Shown here piece by piece: positions 54,390 to 63,700 of a DNA stretch of 64,000 nucleotides. A program made the position numbers and the translations under genes. Location: positions 24,757 to 88,756 of the forward strand of contig CAYWRZ010000011.1 of NCBI GenBank assembly GCA_964460845.1, given 5' to 3'. Origin of the DNA: CAYWRZ01 sp964460845. Lineage in GTDB: Bacteria; Bacteroidota; Bacteroidia; Flavobacteriales_D; UBA2798. Each line of letters begins with the position of its first letter. The stretch's first letter is position 1. The notes below the pieces were generated by a model. The model worked only from the letters and a program-made list of their open reading frames with translations, was not told the origin of the DNA and searched no databases.

Positions 54390-54542
54390 CGGCATACCGA
54401 AAAAACAGTCAAATTTCAGGTTTTCTGCCGAGAAAAGAGAAAATATACGGGTAGAAAATGGAAAGAATGCGAAATGCTGAATATTTCATCGTAAAAATGG
54501 AAATAATACGGCTCGAATCAGGTAGAATTGAGCCAGACACCT

Positions 54543-54550
54543 TAATTTTG
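54543..54550 (+). promoter_or_regulatory. -7 promoter element upstream of uvrA2
   Basis: TAATTTTG is a full match 26 nt before the ATG at 54577. The promoter looks intact even though the gene has an internal stop. Confidence 0.45.
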
Positions 54551-54576
54551 CAGTTTCATTTACGGAGCAGAAGTGT

Positions 54577-57393
54577 ATGGCGGTTAAAACCCAACAAGAA
54601 ACCAGTTACAAAACCCACATCCTGATTGAAGGTGCAAGGGTGCATAACCTGAAAAATGTAAGCGTGGCGATTCCGCGCAACAAGCTGGTAGTCATTACCG
54701 GTCTTTCGGGTTCGGGTAAATCTTCGCTGGCTTTTGATACGCTGTACGCCGAAGGGCAACGCCGCTATGTGGAAAGTCTTTCTTCTTACGCCCGCCAGTT
54801 TTTGGGTCGGCTCGACAAGCCCGAAGTGGATCATATCCGGGGTATTTCGCCGGCAGTGGCTATCGAGCAGAAAGTCATTTCGCGCAATCCGCGTTCTACC
54901 GTAGGCACCATCACCGAAATTTACGATTATCTCAAGCTGCTGTATGCGCGTACAGGCCGTACCTATTCGCCGGTATCGGGTCAGGAAGTAAAACGCGAAG
55001 GGGTAAAAGATGTAATTGCCTATCTGCACTCTTTTCAGTCCGGTACCCGTGCGGTACTGCTCGCTCCGCTGGTGCTGAAAAACGATCGCAGCTACCGTCA
55101 ACAGCTTGAGCTGCTGCTGCAACAAGGGTTTACACGTATCAAGCTCAACGAAGAAATACGTGAGATCAACGAAGTGCTGGAGCAGAAGTTCACGAAAAAA
55201 GACCGGCTGCAAATCGTAATCGATCGCTTTGCCATCGACGCTTCTAACGACGAAAATAACAGCCGTATAGCCGACTCGGTCGAAACGGCCTTTTTTGAAG
55301 GCGACGGAAGCTGCGAAGTGGAGCTGTGGACAGAACCCCGCCAACGGCGTAGCTTTTCGAACCGCTTCGAGGCCGACGGCATCACTTTTGAAGAGCCTAC
55401 CGTACACTTTTTCACCTTCAACAATCCCGTAGGTGCCTGTAAAACCTGCGAAGGATTCGGCAGCGTAATCGGCATCGATCACGATCTGGTCATTCCCAAC
55501 AAAAGCCTTTCTATCTACGAAGATGCGGTGGCTTGCTGGCGCGGCGAAACCATGAGCGAATGGAAAAACGAGCTGATCGCCCACGCCGATAAATTCGATT
55601 TTCCGGTACACAAACCGTATTACCAGCTTAGCGCCGATCAGAAAAACCTGCTCTGGACCGGCAACAAACATTTTTCGGGACTACACGAATTTTTCCGTTT
55701 TCTCGAAGCCAATCTTTATAAAATTCAATACCGGGTCATGCTGAGTCGCTACCGGGGTAAAACCGTGTGCCCCGACTGCAAAGGAACCCGCCTGCGCAAA
55801 GACGCGTCTTACGTCAAAGTAGCCGGACGCTCTATCACCGAAATTCTACAGGAACCCGTATCCGAATGCCGGAAGTTTTTTGCCACGATCAAGCTTAGTG
55901 CGCACGAACAGCAAATCGCCAAACGCATTTTGGTCGAAATCAACAACCGCCTGCAATTTCTCGAAGACGTAGGACTCGGTTACCTCACGCTGAACCGGCA
56001 GGCCAACACCCTTTCGGGCGGCGAATCGCAACGCATCAACCTGGCCACCTGCCTCGGCAGCAGCTTAGTCGGTTCCATGTACATTCTCGACGAACCCAGT
56101 ATCGGACTCCATCCGCGCGATACTCAACGGCTTATCGGCGTATTGAAATCCTTGCGCGATTTGGGCAACACGGTGATTGTGGTCGAGCACGACGAAGAAA
56201 TTATGCGTGCCGCCGACCAAATTATCGATATGGGACCTATGGCCGGGAGCCATGGCGGCGAAGTAGTTTTTCAGGGCAATCACGAAGAATTGCTGCGGTC
56301 AGACAGCCTTACCGCCCGGTACCTTACCGGTCGCGAAACCATCGCACTTCCCGTGCAGCGCCGCAAGTGGAAAGATTACATCGAGCTGAAAGGTGTACGC
56401 GAAAACAACCTGAAAAACATCGACGTAAAAATCCCGATCGACATCCTGACCGTCGTAACCGGTGTAAGCGGGTCGGGTAAATCTTCGCTGATAAAACAGG
56501 TGCTCTACCCTGCCCTGACCAAACATTTCGGAGGCTATGGCGAAAAAAACGGCGATTTCGACAGTATCTCCGGCTCCTTCAAAAAATTGAGAGGCGTAGA
56601 ATTTATCGACCAAAATCCTATTGGAAAATCGTCGCGCAGCAACCCGGTAACTTACGTCAAAGCCTTCGACGAGATACGCCAGTTGTACGCTTCACAAGCC
56701 CTTTCCCGCACACGCGGCTACAAACCGTCGCATTTTTCGTTTAACGTGGATGGCGGCCGTTGAGAAGTCTGTGAAGGTGAAGGCACCATCACCGTCGAAA
56801 TGCAATTTATGGCCGATGTATCGTTGCTTTGCGAAGAATGTAAAGGCAAGCGCTACAAAGAAGAAGTGATCGAAGTACAGTACCACCAACGCAGCATTTA
56901 CGATATTTTGAGCATGACTATCGACGATGCGGTGGCTTTTTTCAGCGCCCATACCAAAGCCAAAAACGACAGCGAAGCCAAAATCATTACCCGGCTTAAA
57001 CCCTTGCAGGATGTGGGATTGGGCTATGTTACCCTCGGGCAGTCGTCGAGCACGCTTTCGGGCGGAGAAGCCCAACGTATCAAGCTGGCTTCTTTTCTCG
57101 GCCACGAAAAGCACGACAATCAAACCCTCTTTATTTTCGACGAACCTACCACCGGACTTCATTTTCACGACATTCAAAAGCTGCTTTACGCCCTGAATGC
57201 GCTGGTCGATCACGGCCATTCGGTGCTAATTATCGAGCACAATACCGATGTGATAAAATGTGCCGACTGGGTGATAGATTTGGGACCCGAAGGGGGTGAA
57301 CGGGGTGGAGAGCTGCTCTACGAAGGACTTCCCGAAGGTTTATCCAAACGGAAAGCTTCTTATACGGGACGTTTTCTGAAAGATAAATTCTGA
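54577..57393 (+). pseudogene. Second uvrA, interrupted by an in-frame TGA
   Basis: The continuous frame is 939 codons long, a full UvrA, but codon 729 (56761-56763) is TGA. Everything else looks intact: Walker A lysines K48 and K635, signatures TLSGGESQRINLATC and TLSGGEAQRIKLASF, zinc pairs CKTC, CPDC and CEEC, and the C-terminal VLIIEHNTDVIKCADWVID. TGA replaces the first Cys of the zinc motif that reads GGRCETC in the copy at 41700. The two open pieces are 54577-56763 and 56764-57393; an internal ATG at 56800 could restart translation of the second. A Cys to TGA change needs one base. It could be a fresh pseudogene, a sequencing error or a rare recoding. Confidence 0.88.
56761..56763 (+). 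other. In-frame TGA at a UvrA zinc-ligand cysteine
   Basis: The surrounding frame reads GGR, TGA, then EVCEGEG, where UvrA proteins have GGRC-x-x-C. Downstream the frame stays open for 209 codons with full family identity. TGA is the normal stop of many genes here (hemB, rodA, the asnB-like gene), so it is not a reassigned sense codon. Confidence 0.9.
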
Positions 57394-57452
57394 AAAAAAA
57401 CGGCTGTCTTTTCTTTTTATGCTGCGCAAAATGCAGGACGCTTCGCTGCTTT

Positions 57453-59141
57453 TTACTGCTTAACTACTTTCAGCGTGCGCTGCAATGCCTTTCCGCGAAG
57501 CTGAAGAAAATACACACCTCCGGGCAAACCGGGATCGTCTGTAATGCGAATCACTGAAGTAGTTCCGCCATACACCTGTATTTTTCCTTCGTAAATTTTT
57601 CGTCCGCCTACATCGCTAAGTGTATAGGCAATATCCTGTGCTTCGGGCGAATAATATTCCAAATAAAGCCGATCGGTATAAGGATTGGGATACACGTAGA
57701 TCAACATTTCGGAAGGAGCATCCACCTGATCGGAAAGTAAAAGGTGCGCTTTGTAAAAATCGGGAATGCCGTAGCCAAGCCGATCGTCGGGATGCGCGTA
57801 TTGCGAGGCACTGCGCCGTATGGCATCCATAATTTCGAGATTGGTTTTATCGAGATGCGCCTGCCAAAGACAAGCTACCAGTCCGGCGGTAATCGGAGCG
57901 GAAAACGAAGTGCCGTTAGCCCTGACCAATTCTCCGTCGGGCCATACCGCCAAGGCACGGGCTCCCTGCGCTGCTATATCGGGCTTCACTCTTCCGTCGG
58001 CCGAAGGTCCGCGCGAGCTGAAAGGGGCATACGCTCCGAGCGAATCGACCGCTCCTACGGCCAGCGTACTGTCGGCATCGGCCGGCGCACCGATGTGTTG
58101 CCAGGAAGAGGCACCGCTGTTGCCGGCGCTGTTGACACAGATAATGCCTTTGGAAGCGGCCACCGCCGCTGCACGACTGATGCGGGTCGTTCTGCCGTCG
58201 AGATCGGAATAGGTGTAATTAAAAGCCGGATCGTCAAAAACGGTATAGCTCAGCGAAGTGTTAAAGATCTTTGCGCCCACGCTATCGGCGTATTCGGCGG
58301 CGGCTATCCAGTTGTCTTCTTCGGCAGGCGATTCGCCGGCCACATCTTCAGTTACGAACAGCCAGTAATCGGCTGCCGGAGCGGTACCTACGTACTGACC
58401 GGGCAGGTAAGCCGCCATGCACGACAGCACCACCGTACCGTGGTAATGCGTATTGTTAAGCACATTGGGCTCTACGTCCACAAAATCATAGGTACCTTTT
58501 ATCCGTCCTTCGGCATAAAGCATCGAAAAGGCCACCATTGAAGTGAGGTTGGGAAAGCCGGCATCCATGACCGCGATAGCAACCCCTTTGCCCTCAAAAC
58601 CCAAGCTGTGCAGGCGATGTCCGTTAAGCATGGCTATCTGCCGGTATGCCGCTCCGTACGGCGAATCTACACTTATGTGCCAATGACGCGCCGCGTTATG
58701 CGAAAACGGCAAGGGTTCAAAACGGATGCCTTCCCGGTTTTTGCGCACTACCTCGATGCGACGTACAAAAGGCAATGCCAGCAGGGCATCGATCACCGTA
58801 GTATCGGTGAGTTCGAGCGTCACCGCATTGAACCAGCGCGAACGATTTACCACAGGCGCATTGCCTACCGCCTGAACCGAATCGATATAGAGGGGTGAAA
58901 CGGGCAGGTCGTTTTCGGCAAGTGGAATACCTTGTATATATCGTCGTTCGAGCGAAGCCGGAGAAAGAAATTCTTCGGGGCGATCGAGTGAATAAGGCGA
59001 ATGATGTTTATCAATAAACTGTATCCAATACCGTCGCGGCTCTTGCTGTGCCGAAACGGAACAGCTTAAAAACAGCGCTACCAGGCTACAAAAAGCCGAA
59101 AGCCGTAGCGGTCTGGTAATATTTCTGCCCTTTTCTGACAT
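57453..59141 (-). CDS. Secreted S8 subtilisin-like protease with T9SS sorting domain
   Basis: 562 residues from ATG 59141, which gives a good signal peptide (LSAFCSLVALFLSCSVSAQQ); a longer frame to 59225 is inside the upstream gene. The catalytic triad is D193 (AVMDAGFP), H234 (HYHGTVV) and S412 (NGTSFSAP). The oxyanion-hole Asn lies in NSAGNSGASSW. A C-terminal sorting domain starts near YVYPNPYTDRLYLEYY and ends in LKVVKQ. The protease is therefore exported and released or anchored at the surface by type IX secretion. Its start overlaps the preceding lipoprotein gene by 56 bp. Confidence 0.92.
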   Translation of the reverse strand: MSEKGRNITRPLRLSAFCSLVALFLSCSVSAQQEPRRYWIQFIDKHHSPYSLDRPEEFLSPASLERRYIQGIPLAENDLPVSPLYIDSVQAVGNAPVVNRSRWFNAVTLELTDTTVIDALLALPFVRRIEVVRKNREGIRFEPLPFSHNAARHWHISVDSPYGAAYRQIAMLNGHRLHSLGFEGKGVAIAVMDAGFPNLTSMVAFSMLYAEGRIKGTYDFVDVEPNVLNNTHYHGTVVLSCMAAYLPGQYVGTAPAADYWLFVTEDVAGESPAEEDNWIAAAEYADSVGAKIFNTSLSYTVFDDPAFNYTYSDLDGRTTRISRAAAVAASKGIICVNSAGNSGASSWQHIGAPADADSTLAVGAVDSLGAYAPFSSRGPSADGRVKPDIAAQGARALAVWPDGELVRANGTSFSAPITAGLVACLWQAHLDKTNLEIMDAIRRSASQYAHPDDRLGYGIPDFYKAHLLLSDQVDAPSEMLIYVYPNPYTDRLYLEYYSPEAQDIAYTLSDVGGRKIYEGKIQVYGGTTSVIRITDDPGLPGGVYFLQLRGKALQRTLKVVKQ

Positions 59142-59775
59142 TGGAAGTATCGCCGTTAATAAGGGTAACATCGACAAGTTTTTTTTGCACCAATCCCCTG
59201 CCCGCCGCATAAATCTCGAAAGCATGCTGCTGCTCTACAAAATTACGGACGTTGCGCTGCAATACGGTAAGCGTACTGTCGTAGCTGAGTCCACCGATGG
59301 TCATCGGGCGATGGAGATCGAGATACCTATAATTCCAGTTCGAAAGTGTGTTATGCACATTCCCGTTCCAGCGTTGATCGGCATTTACCGGAAATACCAG
59401 ACGCAGGTAACGCAGGTTTTCTTCCATCGTTTCGAAGCCTCTTTCGGTACGGGTCGAATACCATACGGAATGGATCACCCAGGGTTGCGTTACATCGGTA
59501 CGGATATAGCGTTCGAGTCGAATAGAGGGGCGGTTCTGATCGTCGTTGAAGCGGGATTCTTTTACTTCACGAAGCTGATAATGAAAGGTATCGGCCTGTT
59601 CCAATTGCGCATCAAGATAAATTTCGGTAATGTCGTATTCGATCCAGTTTCCAACCGTGGCAGGCGCATACGAGTAGCCGAGATTGGGCAAAGGTGCATC
59701 TTTCTGACGGCAGGCAACGGCAGTCAGCAACAGCATGAGCCAAAGCAGCTTATTTGGAAGAACCTTGTGTGGCAC
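59086..59775 (-). CDS. Putative lipoprotein of unknown function
   Basis: About 229 residues. The frame is open to 59868, but the first 30 residues are very basic and lie inside the MORN-repeat gene. The GTG at 59775 gives a proper lipoprotein signal (KLLWLMLLLTAVACRQ), so I chose it; an ATG at 59736 gives too short a leader. The mature part is beta-rich with WIEYDITEIYLD and RYIRTDVTQPWVIHSVWYST. It is unknown by family. It overlaps the genes on both sides, by about 26 and 56 bp, on the same strand. Confidence 0.7.
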   Translation of the reverse strand: MPHKVLPNKLLWLMLLLTAVACRQKDAPLPNLGYSYAPATVGNWIEYDITEIYLDAQLEQADTFHYQLREVKESRFNDDQNRPSIRLERYIRTDVTQPWVIHSVWYSTRTERGFETMEENLRYLRLVFPVNADQRWNGNVHNTLSNWNYRYLDLHRPMTIGGLSYDSTLTVLQRNVRNFVEQQHAFEIYAAGRGLVQKKLVDVTLINGDTSNVRKGQKYYQTATAFGFL

Positions 59776-60556
59776 CGGATGGATTTTTACCCGAAGCTCC
59801 CGTTTGAGGGGCTTTCTGCGGTTGAGATTGTGTTCTTTGTGCTTCTTTTTCTTTGAGGTGTTTTTCAAGCTCCTCGCCTTCGAGCCTTACACCGCGTTGG
59901 TAATAATGACGAGAAGCCTCTTTTCCGTCGTCGTCGTATTCGATACGCGGACCGGCCAAAAATCCGGACGAATAATGCTCGCGTATGGCAATTCTCCCGT
60001 TAGGACGGTAAATGATCATTTCTCCCTGCAAGGCATTGTCTTTGTAAGTACCTTTCATCATCAAAGTACCATCTTCAAAATAACGCAGCCATTCGCCCTG
60101 CTTCTGATCATTTTTATAAATAATTATTTCCGAAACTTTACCCGAATAATAAAACACGTGCTTTTTCCCTTCGCGCTTGTCTTTCACGTACACTTCGGTG
60201 TGACTTTTTACCCCTTTGTTGTCGTAAAAGGTCCAGGTGCTGTCTTTTAAACGATTAAGGTATTTCCCTTCTGACATGATAATCCCGTTTTCATGGAAAA
60301 ATTTAGCCCTACTGGTTTTTCCATCAGACAAGTAAATAAGCGTCGATTTTTTAACCCCGTTTTCGTAAAAATAATTGAACTCTCCGTAAGGTTCTCCGTT
60401 TTTAAACTGGCCTTTGTAACGGATTTTACCCGTTTTTTCGTACTTCACTTCCCAAGGTCCCTCTTTCTGCCCCTTGGCATTTAAGCCATTAAGCGGCTGT
60501 GCGGCAAGTATGCCGGAAACCAATGTGAAAAACAGAAGAAAGAAAGTGTGACGCAT
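59750..60556 (-). CDS. MORN-variant (YwqK-type) repeat protein, secreted
   Basis: 268 residues from ATG 60556; an ATG seven codons upstream (60577) is also possible. The signal peptide ends near LAAQP. MORN-2-type repeats follow, for example YFYENGVKKSTLIYLSDGKT and FHENGIIMSEGKYLNRLKDS. The last 45 residues are a charged, Gln/Gly/Ser-rich tail. The family is often called 'YwqK antitoxin', but no toxin partner is visible. It is a relative of the protein encoded at 17746-18708. A perfect -7 element lies upstream. Confidence 0.85.
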   Translation of the reverse strand: MRHTFFLLFFTLVSGILAAQPLNGLNAKGQKEGPWEVKYEKTGKIRYKGQFKNGEPYGEFNYFYENGVKKSTLIYLSDGKTSRAKFFHENGIIMSEGKYLNRLKDSTWTFYDNKGVKSHTEVYVKDKREGKKHVFYYSGKVSEIIIYKNDQKQGEWLRYFEDGTLMMKGTYKDNALQGEMIIYRPNGRIAIREHYSSGFLAGPRIEYDDDGKEASRHYYQRGVRLEGEELEKHLKEKEAQRTQSQPQKAPQTGASGKNPSGATQGSSK

Positions 60557-60590
60557 GAAAAACAGATTAAAAATCAAGTGACGCTTTACA

Positions 60591-60598
60591 CAAATATA
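60591..60598 (-). promoter_or_regulatory. -7 promoter element for the MORN-lipoprotein-protease operon
   Basis: It reads TATATTTG on the minus strand, a full TAnnTTTG match, 34 nt before the ATG at 60556. It could drive the three overlapping or adjacent minus-strand genes down to the S8 protease. Confidence 0.5.
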
Positions 60599-60761
60599 AC
60601 AAGAAAATTTCTCGGCTGATGCTCAGCGCTTTCTTCGGAAAAAACAGGCACGTTTGCCTTGTACGCCATTTTTACGGAAGGGTTTTATCCACTTCACAAA
60701 ACGTATGCCGAAGCCGTTTATTTTTCACAGAGAGCGGAATGCCGATCCGGTAGAAAAGAGT

Positions 60762-63700
60762 TTACCGCACCAGGGTTACGTGTCCTACCCGCTCTTCAAT
60801 CACCGTATTGCCACCGGGTTCGAGCAGTCTTACTTTATAGACATACACTCCGTCCTGGCACTGTGACCCTTTTGAAGTACCATCCCAGGCTACTCTCCGG
60901 CTCTTTGACTCATGGATCAGCTCACCCCATCGGTTAAAGATGAACATTTCAAGCACAGCCGACTCATTTCCAAAAAATGAAGGCGCAAAAAAGTCGTTTA
61001 TACCATCATTATCCGGAGTAAACGCATTGGGGATATAGAGATACTGCGCATCTTTTATCAGAAGTATCTGACAGGTCGTATCTTCACAATACGCATTGCT
61101 GGCCACCAGGCATATCGGGTAAGAAAAACGATCAGGGTCGGTCGGAGGCGTCCAAATCCACCGTGGATCCTGCGAAATAAGATTTCCATCGAGGTACCAT
61201 TCAAACTGTGTGGCACCCGTGCTGGTACTGTATAAATTAACCGGCGTAGGTTCTGGAAAAATATGAATCTCATGGGGAGAATAAGAAAAAGAAGCGACAG
61301 GCCAGCTCAGCACACAACTGGTGTCGGATGCCCATACGGTAGTGGCACAGCCGTTGGTGTCGGTTTCGGTCAAACTCACCGTATAACAACCGCTAAGCAG
61401 ATAGTTATGCGCAAATACATTTCCCGAACTTGTATAAGCATCGGTACTCAACCAACTGAAAGTGCTGCCTCCTGAAGAACCCACTGCGGTTAGCGTTACG
61501 GCCACTGGCACACAACCGTTGGGAAGCGTACCCTGTATTTGGGGTTGAGGACTGGGCAATACTTCTATAAAAACGGTATCTGCCACCTGACATACTCCCG
61601 GAATTTGGTAAATCACCTGATGTACCCCCGGGCCGGCTTGCGCGGGCGAGAACAGACCCGTTGCAGGATCTACAATGCCGTTACCTATCCAAATGCCGCC
61701 ACCATCAAGAGCCTGAAGCGTAAAAGGAGTCTGACCGCTACATACGGAAGATCCCGAATAGACTATGGCAGGATTTCCGGGTGCATTTACCCTTATCACA
61801 AAGGTAGATGAGTTGGGGCAGTTTCCATTTTGGCTATACACAATCGTATGCGTTCCGATACCGGCCAACGAAGGATTAAATTCGCCGGTAGAAGCATTCG
61901 CTATACCCGGACCTGAATAGGTACCGCCGGGCTGCGCAGCCACAGGTAATAAAGGCGAACCTGTAAGGCACAGCTCCTGCACCGGATAGCTGAAAGCAGC
62001 GTTATCCAGGGGTCTTACCGTAATTTGTAGGGTAGCCGAAGAAGGGCATTCTCCTTCTATCGAATAAAGTATAGTATGTATGCCCACACCTGCATCGGCG
62101 GGAGAAAACATTCCGCTTGTCGTATCTGTAATGCCGGGTCCGCTCCATGTTCCACCAGGTGTCGCAGCAGTAAGTAACAGCGGTTGACGATCCACACAAA
62201 AAGTTCCGGCCGGTGTGATAGCAGCGTTGGGCAAGGGTACTACTGTAAGCGTATCGTAACCGGTTATGGTACAGGCACCGGGAATAATATGCGATATCAC
62301 AAAAATACCCGGGCCGGCTGTAGCAGGATCAAATTCGCCGGTAGCCGGATTAGTAACGCCTGTTCCGGACCAGGTTCCTCCGGGTTCTAGTGCGGTAGGA
62401 ATTATCGGTGCGCCGTTGCTACAAATTCTCGAAACGGGGTAAGTAAAGCTACCGTTCAGCAAGGGTAATACATTTACAATAAGCGTATCGCTTACCGGGC
62501 AATTACCAGCAATTGCGTAAACAATAGAATGCGTACCCGGGCCGGCTGTAGAAGGAGAAAAAGCACCCGTAGTAGCATTCGTAATACCCGTACCACTCCA
62601 GGTTCCGCCCGGCGTAACCGCCGAGACACTTGTATTTGAAAGGTTTACACAAAAAGGCCCTGCGGGTAAAATAGCGGGATCGGGTACGTGCCATACCTCG
62701 ATTTGGATCGTGTCGCTTACCGGGCAATTACCACCGATGGAATATACTACCTCATAAAATCCTTCACCTACTGACGAAGGCGAAAAAGTTCCCGCCGCTG
62801 CATCCGTAATACCTGCGCCGCTCCATGTGCCACCTGCTTCGGCAGCAGTTAAAGTTACCGAAGTCACGCTTTCGCAATGCGGACCCGAAGCTTGGATGCT
62901 CGGATCAGGTACACGCCATACTTCAACCTGGATCGTATCGCTCACCGGACAATTACCGCCGATGGAATACACTACCTCATAAAATCCTTCACCTACTGAA
63001 GAAGGTGAAAAAGTACCCGCCGAAGCATCGGTAATACCTGTTCCGCTCCATGTGCCACCTGTCTCGGCAGCAGTCAAGGTCACTGAACTTACACTCTCGC
63101 AATGCGGTCCCGAAGCTTGAATACTTGGATCAGGAACACGCCATACTTCAACCTGTATCGTATCGCTCACCGGGCAGTTACCGTCGATGGAGTACACCAC
63201 TTCATAAAATCCTTCGCCTACTAACGAAGGCGAAAACGTCCCCGCTGAACCATCCGTAATACCTGTACCACTCCATGTGCCACCTGCCTCTGCGGCAATT
63301 AAAGTCACAGAATTTACACTCTCACAGTGTGGACCCGAAGCTTGGATACTCGGATCAGGTACACGCCATACTTCAACCTGGATCGTGTCACTTACCGGAC
63401 AGTTGCCACCAATGGCATACACAATCTGATGTACACCCACTCCAGCCGTAGAAGGAGAAAATGTACCCGCCGCTGCATCCGTAATACCCGTTCCACTCCA
63501 TGTGCCGCCTGCTTCGGCAGCAGTCAGCGTTACCGAAGTCACACTCTCACAATGAGGACCCGAAGCTTGGATAGTAGCATCAGGTACACGCCATACCTCG
63601 ATTTGGATCGTGTCACTCACCGGGCAGTTACCGCCTATAGAATACACTACATCATAAAAGCCTTCGCCTACTGAAGAAGGCGAAAAAGTTCCCACCGCTG

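Noticed and set aside
54577..57393. Selenocysteine at the TGA of uvrA2
   Set aside because: The downstream sequence has only a weak 4-bp hairpin (GGTG-AAGG-CACC) and no SelAB genes are in view. UvrA zinc ligands are not known as selenoproteins. A single-base mutation or error is simpler.
60557..60761. Short plus-strand frames between the MORN gene and the giant surface protein
   Set aside because: They have no start context or family resemblance, and they run into the antisense strand of the surface protein.
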